Shown one piece after another: positions 22,835-34,675 of a stretch of DNA of 64,000 nucleotides. The translations under genes and the position numbers were made by a program. Below the pieces are notes generated by a model. It searched no databases, had not been told where the DNA came from, and saw only the letters and a list, made by a program, of their open reading frames with translations. Each line of letters begins with the position of its first letter. The stretch's first letter is position 1. Origin of the DNA: Phyto melanocephala (Eukaryota; Arthropoda; Insecta; Diptera; Rhinophoridae); NCBI GenBank assembly GCA_941918925.1, contig OW799236.1:117692562-117756561 (forward strand), read 5' to 3'.

Positions 22835-23860
22835 AAAAATGGGTCTTTGATACCGCAAAAAGCCCATAAGTTACTATGAAATTATTTATTGAATCCTTCG
22901 TTTTTAGCAAAGTTAAATACCATATCTCATACTTAAGAAAAATTGCAGCAGGAGTTCCCTAAGGAAGTATACTTGGTCCTCTCACGTATATACCTTTAGC
23001 ATCAGATATACCAACTAGTAACTTGGTACACACGTCAAATTGCACAAACGACACAGTGTTTAAAGACAAACATTTAAATCCAGTATTTGCTTTAAGTTGT
23101 CGGTAGGATCATATTAAAGAACTCGAAAAATGGCTCAACCAATGGGAAATAAAATTAAACTTAGAAAAGTGCGCACATGTCACTTTCAGCTTCAGAAAGG
23201 GAAACTGTCCTAATCTGAAGTTAATTACATTGCTATCCCCAAGCAAAATCATATAAAATATCTTGGTATATACCTTGATCGACGCCTTACCTAGTCTCAA
23301 CATATCGCATCCAAATCCATATAACTCAAACTCAAAACTCTACAACTTCTTTGTTCTGGTTATATTCTTAATCTAAACTGCCAGCTTCTACTCTAAAAAT
23401 CTATCAGTAAGACATGGATGGACTTATGGTATCCAAATATGGGGAACAGCTTCTGCTTCTTACGTGGATAAATTACAAAGACGACAAAACAAAATATTTC
23501 GACAAGTTACTGGATACCCGTGGTTTGTTAGTAACGCAAATATGCACAAGGACCTTAATATTTAATTTGTTAGTGATGAAATATAAACCTTCTGCTAACA
23601 TTTTTTTCTTAAAACTGGAAACTCATCGAAATCCTCACGCACAGGATCTACTGTATTATACTCACCTCACGACTATCGATACATTGGCCCTCGCAGACGC
23701 GTTAAAATGATAACTTCTTTGCTATGAAAATTGGTACCTCCTTTGCAATGGCAATAGACCCAGAAATTAATTAATTTAACATTTTAATACATATTGTAAT
23801 TTTTGTGACATATATATAGTGAGATCCAATAAATGAATTTTGAATTAATAAAAATTCTAT
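22835..23860 (+). pseudogene. Jockey-type LINE fragment, 5'-truncated
   Basis: In pieces interrupted by stops and shifts, the plus strand encodes the C-terminal half of a jockey-clade reverse transcriptase. YLRKIAAGVP and GSILGPL form motif B. NDTVFKDK stands where the catalytic YADDT box should be. LEKWLNQWEIKLNLEKC, KYLGIYLDRRL and the tail (GIQIWGTAS, KLQRRQNKIFRQVTGYPWF) follow. It ends near 23850 in an AATAAATGAATTTTG...AATAAAAA tail. The loss of the catalytic aspartate pair and the many breaks show it is long dead. Confidence 0.82.
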
Positions 23861-24263
23861 TTTAATTGTTCTCCAAGAAAACAATTTTAAATTTGAGAGT
23901 TGATTTTTATAAATTCATTGCCTTTAAAATGGAGACTATTATATGAATTCCACGCTGTATAATTTAAAGGGCATTTTAGTTTTCATATATTTATTTAGCT
24001 AAACTATAGTTAAAATAACTAATTATTCGAAATGATTGAAAAAAATATAGATAAAAGGGTTTTATGCTATAACTTCCTAGAAGGTTGAAAATTCGTCTGA
24101 GGGTAATTTTTAATTACAGGATTGCAATGATGTGATTACCTCAGTTTTAGCTTATTGCGACTTAAGCTTTTACAGAATTTTTTTTAAACATCTTATTCAA
24201 CCTTAAAACTTATTGATTTATTTTTAAAAAATTACCTATTTTGCTTAAATAAATTATTTGTCA

Positions 24264-25199
24264 AAAACTTCTTAAATGCACGCAAAGAAAACCCATGGTT
24301 ACGACATGATCACGACGGTCATATTATAGTTTCTATAACAATATTTGGTGGTCGAAAACAAGTAATAGTTATTTTTGTTTCGTTTCATCATATATTTTGT
24401 TACGATAATCAAGCATTTGGTTGAATTGTATCATTTAATGTTTACTTGTCGTAAAAATTTCAAAATGGTTATCAGTTAACAATAGTATTATTTAAAAAAA
24501 CTAATCCGACAAAAAAAAATTATATTCAAAAGCATTAAAAATTACAAATAATCATTAAATAATAAGTGAGACAACAGTATGATAATAAATTAGTCAATCT
24601 ATGAATTTTTTTTAATAATAATTTGATTTCAACTGTTCTTCTTCTTATTATTTTAAAAGTTTGAGATGTCAAAAAAAGGAACAAAAATTTTGAAAAATTT
24701 AAGAAAATTTAAAAATAAACGTGAAAATGTAAAAAAATATTGGTAAAAAAATTGCAATTGAATTGGTAAGTGCAATCAATATGTGTATGTTACAACAAAA
24801 GACAATAATTTGCCGTAAAAAATCAAAGATTGTCGATGTCAATTGTAGTCATATATATGATTATTGAATGATACTTTAATTAAACATAATAATGATAACT
24901 GGTAACCATTATATGTTTTAAACATAATCATACAATTCAATCATAGTATGTTGCTCGTCGATTATGGTTACTACAACCAGGGTACACTTATACAAGGTGG
25001 AGGTGCAAGCCCAGCTGACTATTATTTTGTGTTCTGGAGAATGTCAAAATACATACTTAAAAAAATTATTTTAACTTCGGAAATTGTCAAACTCCATACA
25101 TTAAAAAAGAGAGACAAAAATTGCTCTCTTTTACGCTTTCACCTTATGTAATTACACCATGACTACAACCATATTTTTTCTTTGCGTGTGAGAAGTTTT
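24264..25199. mobile_element. Putative non-autonomous DNA transposon with long inverted ends
   Basis: The left end has AAAACTTCT followed by CACGCAAAGAAAA and CATGGTTACGACATGA. The right end holds the inverted counterpart (TTTTCTTTGCGTG, then AGAAGTTTT). The inverted repeats are imperfect over roughly 45 bp. The ~930-bp interior shows several CATAATCAT/ATGATTAT-like subterminal repeats and no coding frame. The superfamily is not clear: no target duplication stands out. Confidence 0.5.
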
Positions 25200-26801
25200 A
25201 ATTTTTTAAAATTTATTGTTGAAAAGAACTTTGTCTGTACATGAAATGATTTTAAAATTTTTTCAAGAACATAGAATACTAAACACCACTTTTTAGAGTT
25301 TTTGTCTGTCTATCTGTCTGTCTTTCTGTCTGATATTCCTGAAATTGATTGGCTTCAGTGTTGCAATAGGCTATATTTCATTCAAAATAGGGCTAAAGAG
25401 GCTTAAAAATCAGAGGAAATTTTTTTTAAAGCCGTCAATTTTTAGTTAAAAGCACATTCGCTTTTTATACACACAGTTAATTAGTTAAAATACAAAGGAC
25501 AGTTGTTAAAATATAACTTCAGTTTAATACTGACTTTACAATGAATTTAGAATGGTCAGTTAATTCTTATTTAAATTTAGCCAATGCTTAAAATTTTGAT
25601 TGTGCTGGTGAGTGAGTTACCCAGCAAACAAGAAGACAAGAATTTGAAATATGATTATAAAATTTATTTCCTAAGATAATATTTAAAGCTAAATTAATAT
25701 TAAGAGCATTTGGTTCTATGCAGTTTTAATGAAAGACAATCAGATTGATCTTTGCCGAATGTCTTTTCTGCATTTTACACTCGCTTATCCATTCTTAAAA
25801 AAGAAATAAATATTAACACTTGTAAAATCGCCTTATATGGGAGGCTTGTCTTAATTATTGTCCGCCTATTTATTTAAATATAAACATACAACCACAAAGT
25901 CCTATAAGAACTTTAAACCATTGACGCTGTTCTGATTTAGATATAAAAATATATATACATAACAATATTTTTCTGATATAAAAATAACATAAATTTAAGA
26001 GTTAATAATTTGAATTAAAATTAAGAATGTGGGTGTTTACGAAATATTCTTATGAACATTCTTTATTTTACGGCTATTTGCTAAGCCGTTATTACATTTT
26101 ATCCCAACAAAAAAATCTAAGACAAAAAAAGTGAATGCGCAGGTACTGGTAACGAAACGATTAAATTTAGGTGAAAACCAGCGTGTCATTGAAGAGCATG
26201 TGTTTACATGAATATTTTAATGAACTGCACTCCATTCTAATAAGTACATAGAACTCATGCATATTTGATGAAAAGCATCGGATGTTTCATTAGTTGAATT
26301 TATTTGTTTACATGAATTGTTTATGATATTTTGCATAATGTTGCATTCATTTTTAAATACATCAATTATGACAAATTATTTCACATATAGGCAGTCATTT
26401 ATAATGAATGCTTTTACACAATTGATTTAGAAGTCTTGAAAATGTAATTCGATTTGCACTACTTCTAATTTTTGGAATTATTTGCCAAATTATACAAATG
26501 TACTTCATGAAATTGTTGTCATAAAAAAGCATATTTGGTTTTGTTAAAACTAATTATGACTATTAACAATACATACCATGTATGATGTATAAAAATGTTT
26601 AAAACAAATTTTTTACCCCTAATTTTTATTCGTATTAATACGAACATTGCCTTATAATGATATAAGAACTCAGAATATATGTAAATATACCTTTTGGGAT
26701 CTCAAATGATTTCTTTGTCCATTGCAGAGGAGTGACCAAATTAATTATTCACACCACTACTTTTTAATGTTGAATATAGAAAACTTCCAACCAAGAGACA
26801 T
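25200..26801. other. ds intron sequence with CTGT microsatellite and homeodomain-site-rich stretch
   Basis: A degenerate GTCT/CTGT repeat is at 25305-25335. From 26200 to 26560 there are many TAAT/ATTA, TTTGCATA-like and CATTCAT words without mobile-element similarity. This resembles homeodomain/POU-bound intronic enhancers, but the base composition alone could produce it. No gene seen. Confidence 0.35.
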
Positions 26802-27418
26802 ATTTTTATACCCACCACCAAAAAAATGGTGGGGGTATATTCATTTTGTCATTCCGTTTGTAACACATCGAAATATCCATTTTAGACCCCATAAAGTATA
26901 TATATTCTGAATCAGGGTTTGATTTGATGACGATCTAGCTATGTCCGTCCGTCTGTCCGTCTGTTGAAAGCACGATAGAGGTCGCACCGAAAAAGCTAGG
27001 GGGCTCAAATTTTGCCAGAATCTTTCTTATAGACAAGGCTTGTTTGGTATTGAAAATGGGCTAAATCGGAATATTAGGAAGAGAGTTATAGCTCGAAAAG
27101 CAAGAGTAGGTCGAAAAAACCGTGTCCTTCAAACATCGAATAAAATGGAATTGTGTCCAAACGCATTAACGCGGGCTCATGAAACTTCGAATATATATTT
27201 CCTGAGTAAAAGCAATATTTTTCCCCAAAAATTATCTAAATCTATGTATTAGGAGAGGAGTTATCGATCAAAATGTACGAAAATTTATACCGCACAGTGT
27301 ATTTTTCGGTATATTTAAAAACAAAAACGTCATAAAAGCAACAGAATTGAATGTACGATTCTGAAATTTTGCACACTTTGCTTTTTGGTGAGACGCTTTT
27401 TTGTAACGGAAAATCAAT

Positions 27419-28440
27419 GTGCCACGCCCACTTTTACGCCCACCTCCCATATAACGTTTTACCTAAAATTCATATGATTTCCCTATTAATAAACATTTTG
27501 GAATAACAAAGGGCTATATTGAAACACCTAAGTTGTACTTATTCGCAAAAATAGCTTTGACACGCCTACTATAACGCCCACTTTTTACGTTATCTACCGT
27601 TAATGAAATTTAAAAGCTCATAAAACCGCCAAAATTAGAGGTATGATGATGAAATTTGCTGCGTATATCCCACTAGGCAATGTCATTACTGTGCCAGAAA
27701 ATTAAGGTGCCACGCCCACTTTTACGCCCACCTCCCATATAACGTTTTACCTAAAATTCATATAATTTCTCTATTTATAAAGATTTTGAAATAATAAAGG
27801 GCTATATTGAAACATCTAAGTTGTACTTATTCGCAAAAATAACTTTGACACGCCTACTATAACGCCCACTTTTTACGTTATCTACCGTTAATGAAATTTA
27901 AAAGCTCATAAAACCGCCAACATTAGAGGTATGATGATCAAATTTGCTACGTATATCTTTCTAGGCAATGTCATTACTGTTCCAAAAAATTAAGGTGCCA
28001 CGCCCACTTTAACGCCCACCTCCCATATGACGTTTTAACTAAAAATCATATAATTTCTCTATTAATAAAGATTTTGGAATAATAAAGGACTATATTGAAA
28101 CATCTTAGTTGTACTCATTCGCAAAAACAACTTTGACACGCCTACTATAACGCCCACTTTTCACGTTATCTACCGTTAATGAAATTTAAAAGCTCATAAA
28201 ACCGCCAAGAGTTATGATGATCAAATTTGCTACGTATATCCTTCTAATCAATGAAACTGTTGTGCAAAAAAGTTTAGGTGACACGCCCACTTTAACTCCT
28301 ACCTCCTATATAACGGTTTATCTTAAATTCATGTAATTTCTCTATTGACAAAGTTTTTGGGAAAATAAAGGACTATATTGAAAGATCTAAGTTGTATTTA
28401 TTAGCAGAAACTTTATTGACACGCCTACTTTAACGCCCAC
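27419..28440 (+). repeat. 288-bp tandem array inside the Helentron
   Basis: Units begin at GTGCCACGCCCACTTT near 27419, 27707 and 27995, and a divergent, slightly shorter one near 28278. The spacings are 288, 288 and 283 bp. Each holds two CACGCC(C/T)AC boxes, TTGAAACA(T/C)CTAAGTTGTA, and CATAAAACCGCC. The first three units look over 90% identical by eye; the fourth is more diverged and truncated. Confidence 0.88.
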
Positions 28441-28492
28441 TTTCATTGAAAGACTACATTTACAAAAGCATTTTAGTAGCATATCGAAGTTA

Positions 28493-29110
28493 CAAAGGAT
28501 GGTTAAATTTTAAGGACCGATGTTGAATTTAAATAAAACACAAATTATTTATGAAATTACTATCATTTCTTTTTATAATGATAATATTTGTATGGTTCAG
28601 TTATGTATTTAACAAAATATCGGCCAAATGGCCCCCCCATCCTGGACGCTACTCCTCTATCTGATGGTCCAAATTTTCAATGACAATGTTTATGCTCAAT
28701 TGTTGGGCATGATGATGAGGCGAGGTTGACTGCTCTTTTGCTACACTATCGCAAGAACCAGCAGTGGTTCCCATTCATCGAATTAAGAAGGCATTCACAG
28801 ATTTTCTAACATTTCATACAGACCTGTTTTGCTGAAATTTAAATATTTTTTACAATTCTCCCGATTGTGGACGAATTTGAACGATTATTTGATCAAAAGA
28901 ATTACGAAGTGCACAAAATGCATTTTGATTTGAACGCCCATTTTTATAAAAAACCTGAATAACTTTAAAGCGTTGCTCATTTGCGTATCTTTCCACGGAT
29001 CAAATTGAGTAAGTTTGAGATTGAGAAATGTCAAGTGAAGTGCGGAAATCAAATTTAAAGACTAGGTGTAGTTCACCTTCAACATGGGCCCTTAAAATTT
29101 AACCACCCTC
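28493..29110 (-). mobile_element. Internally deleted mariner-like element, family M1 copy 2
   Basis: The ends GGATGGTTAAATTTTAAGG and CCTTAAAATTTAACCACCC are the family's inverted repeats, and TA flanks each side. Reading is on the minus strand: transposase N-terminal sequence near 29000 and the C-terminal GGCCATTTGGCCGATATTTT region near 28615-28640. The catalytic part is missing. It sits inside the 3' portion of the Helentron at 26802-29255. Confidence 0.83.
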
Positions 29111-29389
29111 TACAAAGAAAGTGATACATATTTTATTATAAAGAGATTATTCCATAGCGATTAACAAAATAATAAATATTGTGCTTTAAATGTACACAAA
29201 ATTGGTGGTGGGTATAAAAGATTCGGCACAGCCGAATATAGTGCTCTTACTTGTTATATCTCAGTTGCATAGACATTTGTCAAAAATCAAGGCACAGGTA
29301 TTCGTCAGCTAGTCTTGTTTCGTCAGCTGGTTATTTTTTTTATTTACTTATTTTAAGCTCCAGCTGTCAGAGCGCATAGATAAAATACA

Positions 29390-29665
29390 TAAAAAAGGCT
29401 CTCTGTTCACACTGCGATTATTTGATGAATGGATATGAATTAAAAATGCTGAGAACAGTTTTTACCTCCAAACTGATTTAAATAATTTATTTAATTGGTG
29501 TACTGTAAATCTTATGGAATTCGTTTCAAAATTCAAATCCTTATGTCTGGTGATGTTTTTGTCTCTCTTTGTTCATGTAAATATTATTTTCTTTGAAAAA
29601 ATATTCCTCAACTGAATATTTTTATGTTGATTGAATTAAATAAATAAATAAATAAAAATTTTGAA
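29390..29665 (+). pseudogene. Small LINE fragment with (AAAT)n tail
   Basis: YLQTDLNNLFNWCTVNLMEF matches the block that follows the catalytic box of the reverse transcriptase at 10570-11835 (LQSDIGKLVNWCEINLMEL there). It is followed shortly by (AAAT)n at about 29634-29660, the same type of 3' tail. Most of the coding region is deleted. Confidence 0.6.
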
Positions 29666-31474
29666 ATTCTCTTTGAAGAAAAAATTCTTAAAACTATTTT
29701 AAAAAATCAATTTGACTAATTTTTTTTTTAATTTTGAGAAGTTATACCTTTAAGCTTCTGCAGAGCAGTTCTTATTCGTACATGGTTAGTCATTTGAAAA
29801 GTAGAACACTTCGCCATTTACTGTGATTCCTCTACACACACTTGTATCACATCCATTCATAATGATTGACCTGCGTATGGCGGTCATGTTCCTACCCACT
29901 TTATTTACTTAAGCCCCTCTTGTCTAGCAGAGGACTTGTTTCCTTATTTCTGCAACTACTTATAACACATGTACAAACATGCATCGCTTACATAAAATAT
30001 TTCTAATAAAATGAGAGTGAGTTCCATTAGATCTCGGGATTTTTCAGATTTTTTGTTTGTTTATTCATTTGTGTCCAAAAAGAGATTGATTTTGCTGGGG
30101 CAACAAGTGTGTCTGTGCACTCTTTTATAGGGGAGTGTATAGAGTTGTTTGTTGCTGTGAATATGCCTCTCGACTGCCATAGATTGTGGTTAAGTGAGTT
30201 GTTAAAAATGTCAATGATTTTGTGGGTTTGATGTAATGTATGGTTAGACTAAAGTGACATTAATTTATGTTAAAAGGAAATTCTTATTTTTTTTTTAACA
30301 CACACACACACACACACACAAAGCCACTAACAAAATAGTTGTACACAAAACATGTGCTTATGGCAAGATACAATCGTGTGTGCAACAAACTCTGCTTGTT
30401 TTCTCATCGATAATACTTAATGATGATGAATGTATTTTAAGGTGAAACAGTTATGGAATCACAAGACTTTTTTTACTGCTGGTAACTGGTACTAGTATTT
30501 GAAAAGAAATATTTTAATTATGATTGAGAGTAAAAGAGATTTTTGACACCTGTTAATAGAATATTGTAAAGTAATTACAGTTTATGATAAATTTTAACAA
30601 AATTACTACAACAAGGATTAGAGGTTTGAGGCTTGCAGTATTTTTTTTTTCTTCTACATTTAAATAACTGTTAGTATTGTGAAATGCTTGTGTGTTTTGT
30701 AGTTTACTCTTTTATTTTGTTAACAAAAATCATGATTGTTTTGTAACAGAAAATTTATAATTATAAAAAAATGTTTTTTCAATAATATTTATTTTGCTGT
30801 GCCATGCACGATTGACCAACGTGTAAAATTAAGTTTTTTATTTAAATAGTGGTTACAACCATTACTGTTATATTCCCACACTCGTATAGGTTTTTCTTTT
30901 TATCTTAAACCTTCTTATGTTTGTCGTTTATAACGATTTATGTTAATTTTTTTATTTTATTCAATTTTAAATTGCTAAGTATTTTTTGCGAAATGCCACA
31001 GTGTTTCCCTACCTTTGTAAATAAAACAAAAATTTTTTATATGGAGTACTGAAGTATGTGTTCTTTATATCTAAACGATAGAGTATGTTCAGCAATTTTG
31101 TAGAAAATATTATGGAAAATATTTTTGGGTGGAATATATTAACAATTTGGCTTCCCACATGTCGGTAGTTATTGGAGAGCAGAAGTGTTTTAAAAAAATG
31201 TTGGCCATGCAATTTTATTTGATATGCCGGACCAGATCAAGATCAAAAACTTTTCACAAACTGCTGGTCTTAAGATTGTTTATTTAAAGTTAACTTAGTT
31301 ATTGTTCACATTCATGTGTATATAGGTCATCGCTTTAAAGTAATATTTCAATATAATTTTTCAAAGCTCCGACACACGTGTATTTACTGGTCTCTACTAG
31401 AATCCATTATCAGAACCCCTTACTTTTAGAAAACTTCCGACATATTTATATATATATTCCCATCGTTCCAGTGT
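29666..31474. other. ds intron sequence, (CA)n microsatellite, no gene seen
   Basis: A run of about 12 CA units lies at 30299-30321. The stretch 29760-30450 is not mobile-element-like and is moderately complex. No coding frame or RNA gene was recognised. Confidence 0.5.
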
Positions 31475-31885
31475 GGAGCATAGGGTCAGTAAAAATTTAT
31501 TTCAACGAGATCTATCTTGAGCTATTAACTTAATTTCATTCCAGGTCTTCCTTGCAAATACCACTTCGTTCTCAAGCTGCCTTCTCCATGTGTGAGATGG
31601 TCTTTCCCTTCTTCTGCTCCCTTGTGGGTTCCAATCTATGGCAGTTCTCGTCAAGTCATCCGGTGGCTTGCATAACGTGTGACCTAGCCAATTCCACTTG
31701 CGTCGTAAGATTACCATTCGTAAAGGTTTTTGATTTGTGGCTGCCCAGAGGTCTGCATTACTTATAACGTTTGGCCAAAAGATTTTCAAGATCCTCCTCA
31801 AACTGCGGTTGGCAAATACCTGCAATGCATTTATATTTCGGGCAGCTACATTCCAGGTCTCGCAATAGGGTTGACTTCACACTGG
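31475..31885 (-). pseudogene. RTE-like LINE 3' fragment
   Basis: The minus strand encodes ETWNVAARNINALQVFANR, LRRILKIFWPNVISNADLW, KWNWLGHTLCKPPDDLTRTA, WNPQGSRRRERPSHTWRR and TWNEIKLIAQDRSR. This is the conserved extreme C-terminus of the 'WLGH...WNPQG' class of insect LINE proteins. About 107 residues are open from 31825 to 31502; there is no reverse transcriptase core. It is a 5'-truncated dead copy. Confidence 0.83.
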
Positions 31886-33789
31886 AGTTAAATATGTCAA
31901 TCCTAGTTTTTGTTTTTTGGATAGTGTAATCTATTTGCAGAATTTTTTTATAAATTCTTAAATTTCTATATACAAATTCTTCTTAATTTTAAATTACATT
32001 TAAGCTTAGACAGTTAATTTTTAATTGAAACGTTGAGGTTACACTGAAATACACTGTGCTGGTGGTAGATACGATTTTTGTTTCTCTTTTCATTTAGTGA
32101 AGACATTAATCATTCATTTAGGAGTGGTATTAACGTTGGATCATTCTCATAAGCAAGAAAAATTTTGCTGACAAATATATTTATTTACACAATTTCTTGA
32201 AATTTTTCTTTAAATTCCTATTATTCGAAAATAAGCCGCATTTTGCTAAGTTTTGCAGTGGGCCAGGAAGATGTTTTTTCTTTGCAATTTAAACGTTTAT
32301 TTTTATTTATTTTTTGATTTCTTTGAAGAGACTTTGTTTTTGAAGATAAATTAAGTAAACATGAATAACGTTTAAGATTGTTTTAAATATATTTTGTTAC
32401 ACAAAAGTTAGTCGGTTTTTGGTTTAGGCAAAAGCAAAATCATGTGTTAGTTACAATGTTGCACATAGATGAATGATGGTGGTTGCAAGGCATGCTGGAC
32501 AAGTTTCAAAAGGTGTAAAACTCTTATAGATTGTGTTAGTGATGGGATAGAAGGGCTAAATGTTTAAGTCATAGAAATAAATTGCAGAGATCTAAACTTG
32601 TTAAATATTTAAATTGCAAAAATATTTAACGTGTCAGATATTCATAATACAAATAGTGGAATATTTTACAGCAGACAAAGTCACAAGTAATTTTTTCAAA
32701 GCTTTAAAATTCGAAAATGTTCATAATAACCGTAATTTGTTCATTCGTTGTTAACAAATTTGACTGTAAATAATAAAAACAAATCACTTTGTACACACAA
32801 ATCCTTTTTGGACACAACTATTCGTCACCCAAACGAAAAGATAAGAGCGAGAAATTAGATTCTTAAGAAATTTCTAAATGAAGATTGGAACACTGTCTGC
32901 TTGAGAATCTATAGCACGATTATTGTTTTAAATATGCTAAATTTCAACTTTATAGATACTTAAATATAAATATAAAATATGGTGGATAGACAATGTGTAC
33001 TACTCTCTAGTTCTATTGTTGTAATATTCCAAAATTTAAAAATTGTTTTATTGTGTTTTTTATTAGAAAATCTCTTTAACATTTTAAAGTTTGACAGTTA
33101 TGACAATACGACATATTGAAAATTTACTTTGGCTTTAGAAGTACTTATTGGGGGGTTGTTATGCAATACAGTTAATGTCAAAATTTAAGTTAAAAACGAA
33201 AAAATATTGACGTGCCCTGAATTATAAGATTTATGCAAAGAGCCACAATATTAGACTAAACTTTTTTATAACTTTTAAATCTAAATCAATAGAAATTTGG
33301 TTGCAATGACATGCCTAGTGTTCTCGGTGTAATAAAGTAGTTTAGCAAGACACTCCTAGACCTGTGATAATAGGTGGTTTACCGTGTTTCGTGCATTCTG
33401 TCTATGGTACTGTAGTAAGACAATTTATTATTAAAGTCCGACTTCAGCGGTGTATTTTCACAACAGTATTGCAGAGTGTTTAAATATTTTAAATAGTAAA
33501 GTCTCATGGCAGCAAAACATTAGAGAACTTTATAGATTGGTCCGATTATACGTATCTCTTAAAATTTAATGTTTTTCGACACTGCCTGATTTTTGTTAAA
33601 AACTTTGATTACTAACGGTGGAAAATATTGCAATTTTTTTGTCACAGAAAATGATGTGTGGTTTTAATTGTCGTTTGTCGAAAAAAAATAGTTCTAAACG
33701 AAAATGTTTGCAAAAAGTTTGTCAGACTAGCTTGCTAGTTTACAATTTTTATGGTTTCCGTAATCATACGTTGCGTACCAATAAAATTG
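31886..33789. other. ds intron sequence, no gene seen
   Basis: AT-rich intron without recognised elements. The frame at 33618-33896 overlaps the Helentron-like fragment that follows and resembles no protein I know. Confidence 0.5.
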
Positions 33790-33949
33790 TAGATACGTGG
33801 GGCTTCGAAAAAATTATCTCAACATACACACGGACAGACATACAGACAGACGGACTTAAGGAATTCCTCTATCTTTGGAATACTTGTACATCATAGGGTC
33901 TAAAATGAGTACTGTAGAAATGATAATCGGGATGACAAGCTTATATATC
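33790..33949 (-). mobile_element. Decayed Helentron-like fragment
   Basis: ACGGACAGACATACAGACAG followed by ATAGGGTCTAAAATGAGTA is the reverse complement of the 5' region pattern of the Helentron at 26.8 kb (CGTCTGTCCG and ATTTTAGACCC there). Both boundaries are uncertain. Confidence 0.4.
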
Positions 33950-34191
33950 TGTGGCTTGGAGCTAAAAGGGCCAATGTCACTTTTTTGTTCTTTTTAGGTA
34001 ATCATTGCATTAGATTTGGTTGCTTGCTCTATTTCATTATCGTAAAACAGCTTAAGTCATACTTAACCCAGAACAGTTTCACAAATAAAATGCTGCCCAA
34101 TGTCACTATAGCACCTATAAAAGTTAAAGTTCAATTCCAATTTTCTCAAAAGTTAATATTTTGACATTGGGCCTTTTAGCTCTAAGCCACA
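33950..34191. mobile_element. 242-bp MITE with 8-bp target duplication
   Basis: The left end TGTGGCTTGGAGCTAAAAGG and the inverted right end match over about 29 bp with a few mismatches, both including GGAGCT/AGAGCT AAAAG and CCAATGTC. The flanks are TATATATC and CATATATC, seven of eight identical. An 8-bp duplication suggests a hAT-type helper. Non-coding. Confidence 0.72.
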
Positions 34192-34329
34192 CATATATCC
34201 CTTTACACTTTTGTGTAAACGATATAAAAATTACCAATGTAGCAAGAGAATTTGGATTTGATATTCGAGTAATACGAAACGCGGTTTAAGTCAAAGACGA
34301 AAGCAGATGGGCACTTCTAACGATGTAAC

Positions 34330-34675
34330 TGAAGAAATTTTATAAAATTCTGCTTTTGTTCAGCAGGTCGGAGAATTATATCACAAATCTCATAAAATAA
34401 TCAATATTTTGCATACTTAGTACGGTCACCGTCTTGGCAATGTCAAATGGTCCCTTCGGAGCTGCGATTGGACCACCTATAGATTTAGTATGGTGTCATG
34501 AAAGACCAATTAAATGCGAATAGCATACAAACGACTTAACACCCTAACCAAATATTGTCTCAGCCATTCGTGAAAGAGAACCAAAAGTTGTCAACAAAAT
34601 CCTAGAAGTTGTAAAGACAGCCACAACGGCCACATGATGGACGTCGTGTTTCATAAATAATGGGACTATATAATG
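34330..34675 (+). pseudogene. Mariner-like transposase C-terminal relic
   Basis: GNVKWSLRSCDWTTYRF corresponds to the third catalytic block (NWPPRSCDLTPLDYF in relatives). A shifted frame reads AIREREPKVVNKILEVV, and another gives the terminal SHNGHMMDVVFHK. Order and spacing fit the end of a mariner transposase. Several stops and shifts show it is dead. No terminal inverted repeat found. Confidence 0.65.

Larger units (their letters stand above)
26802..29255 (+). mobile_element. INE-1/DINE-1-like Helentron, with nested mariner
   Basis: The element opens with TTTTTATACCCACCACCA and carries the GTCCGTCCGTCTGTCCG box of dipteran DINE-1-type elements. The core is built from tandem units bearing GCCACGCCCACT and ACGCCCAC boxes. 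It closes with TTGGTGGTGGGTATAAAAG, a perfect 7-bp-stem hairpin (ATTCGGC-aca-GCCGAAT, 29221-29237) and CTCTTACTTGTT. The inverted TATACCCACCACC / GGTGGTGGGTATA pair, the 3' hairpin and the CTTGTT end are the family hallmarks. It has no coding capacity. A mariner derivative (28493-29110) has inserted into its 3' part, so the Helentron is older than that insertion. Confidence 0.8.

Noticed and set aside
27419..28440. Regular 288-bp array as a CRISPR-like array
   Set aside because: Units are contiguous repeats without spacers, inside a eukaryotic Helentron.
28491..29117. TACAAAG on both sides of the M1 mariner as a 7-bp target duplication
   Set aside because: Mariners duplicate TA only; the extra five bases probably match by chance.
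30299..30321. (CA)n tract as a functional element
   Set aside because: Ordinary microsatellite with no further signal.
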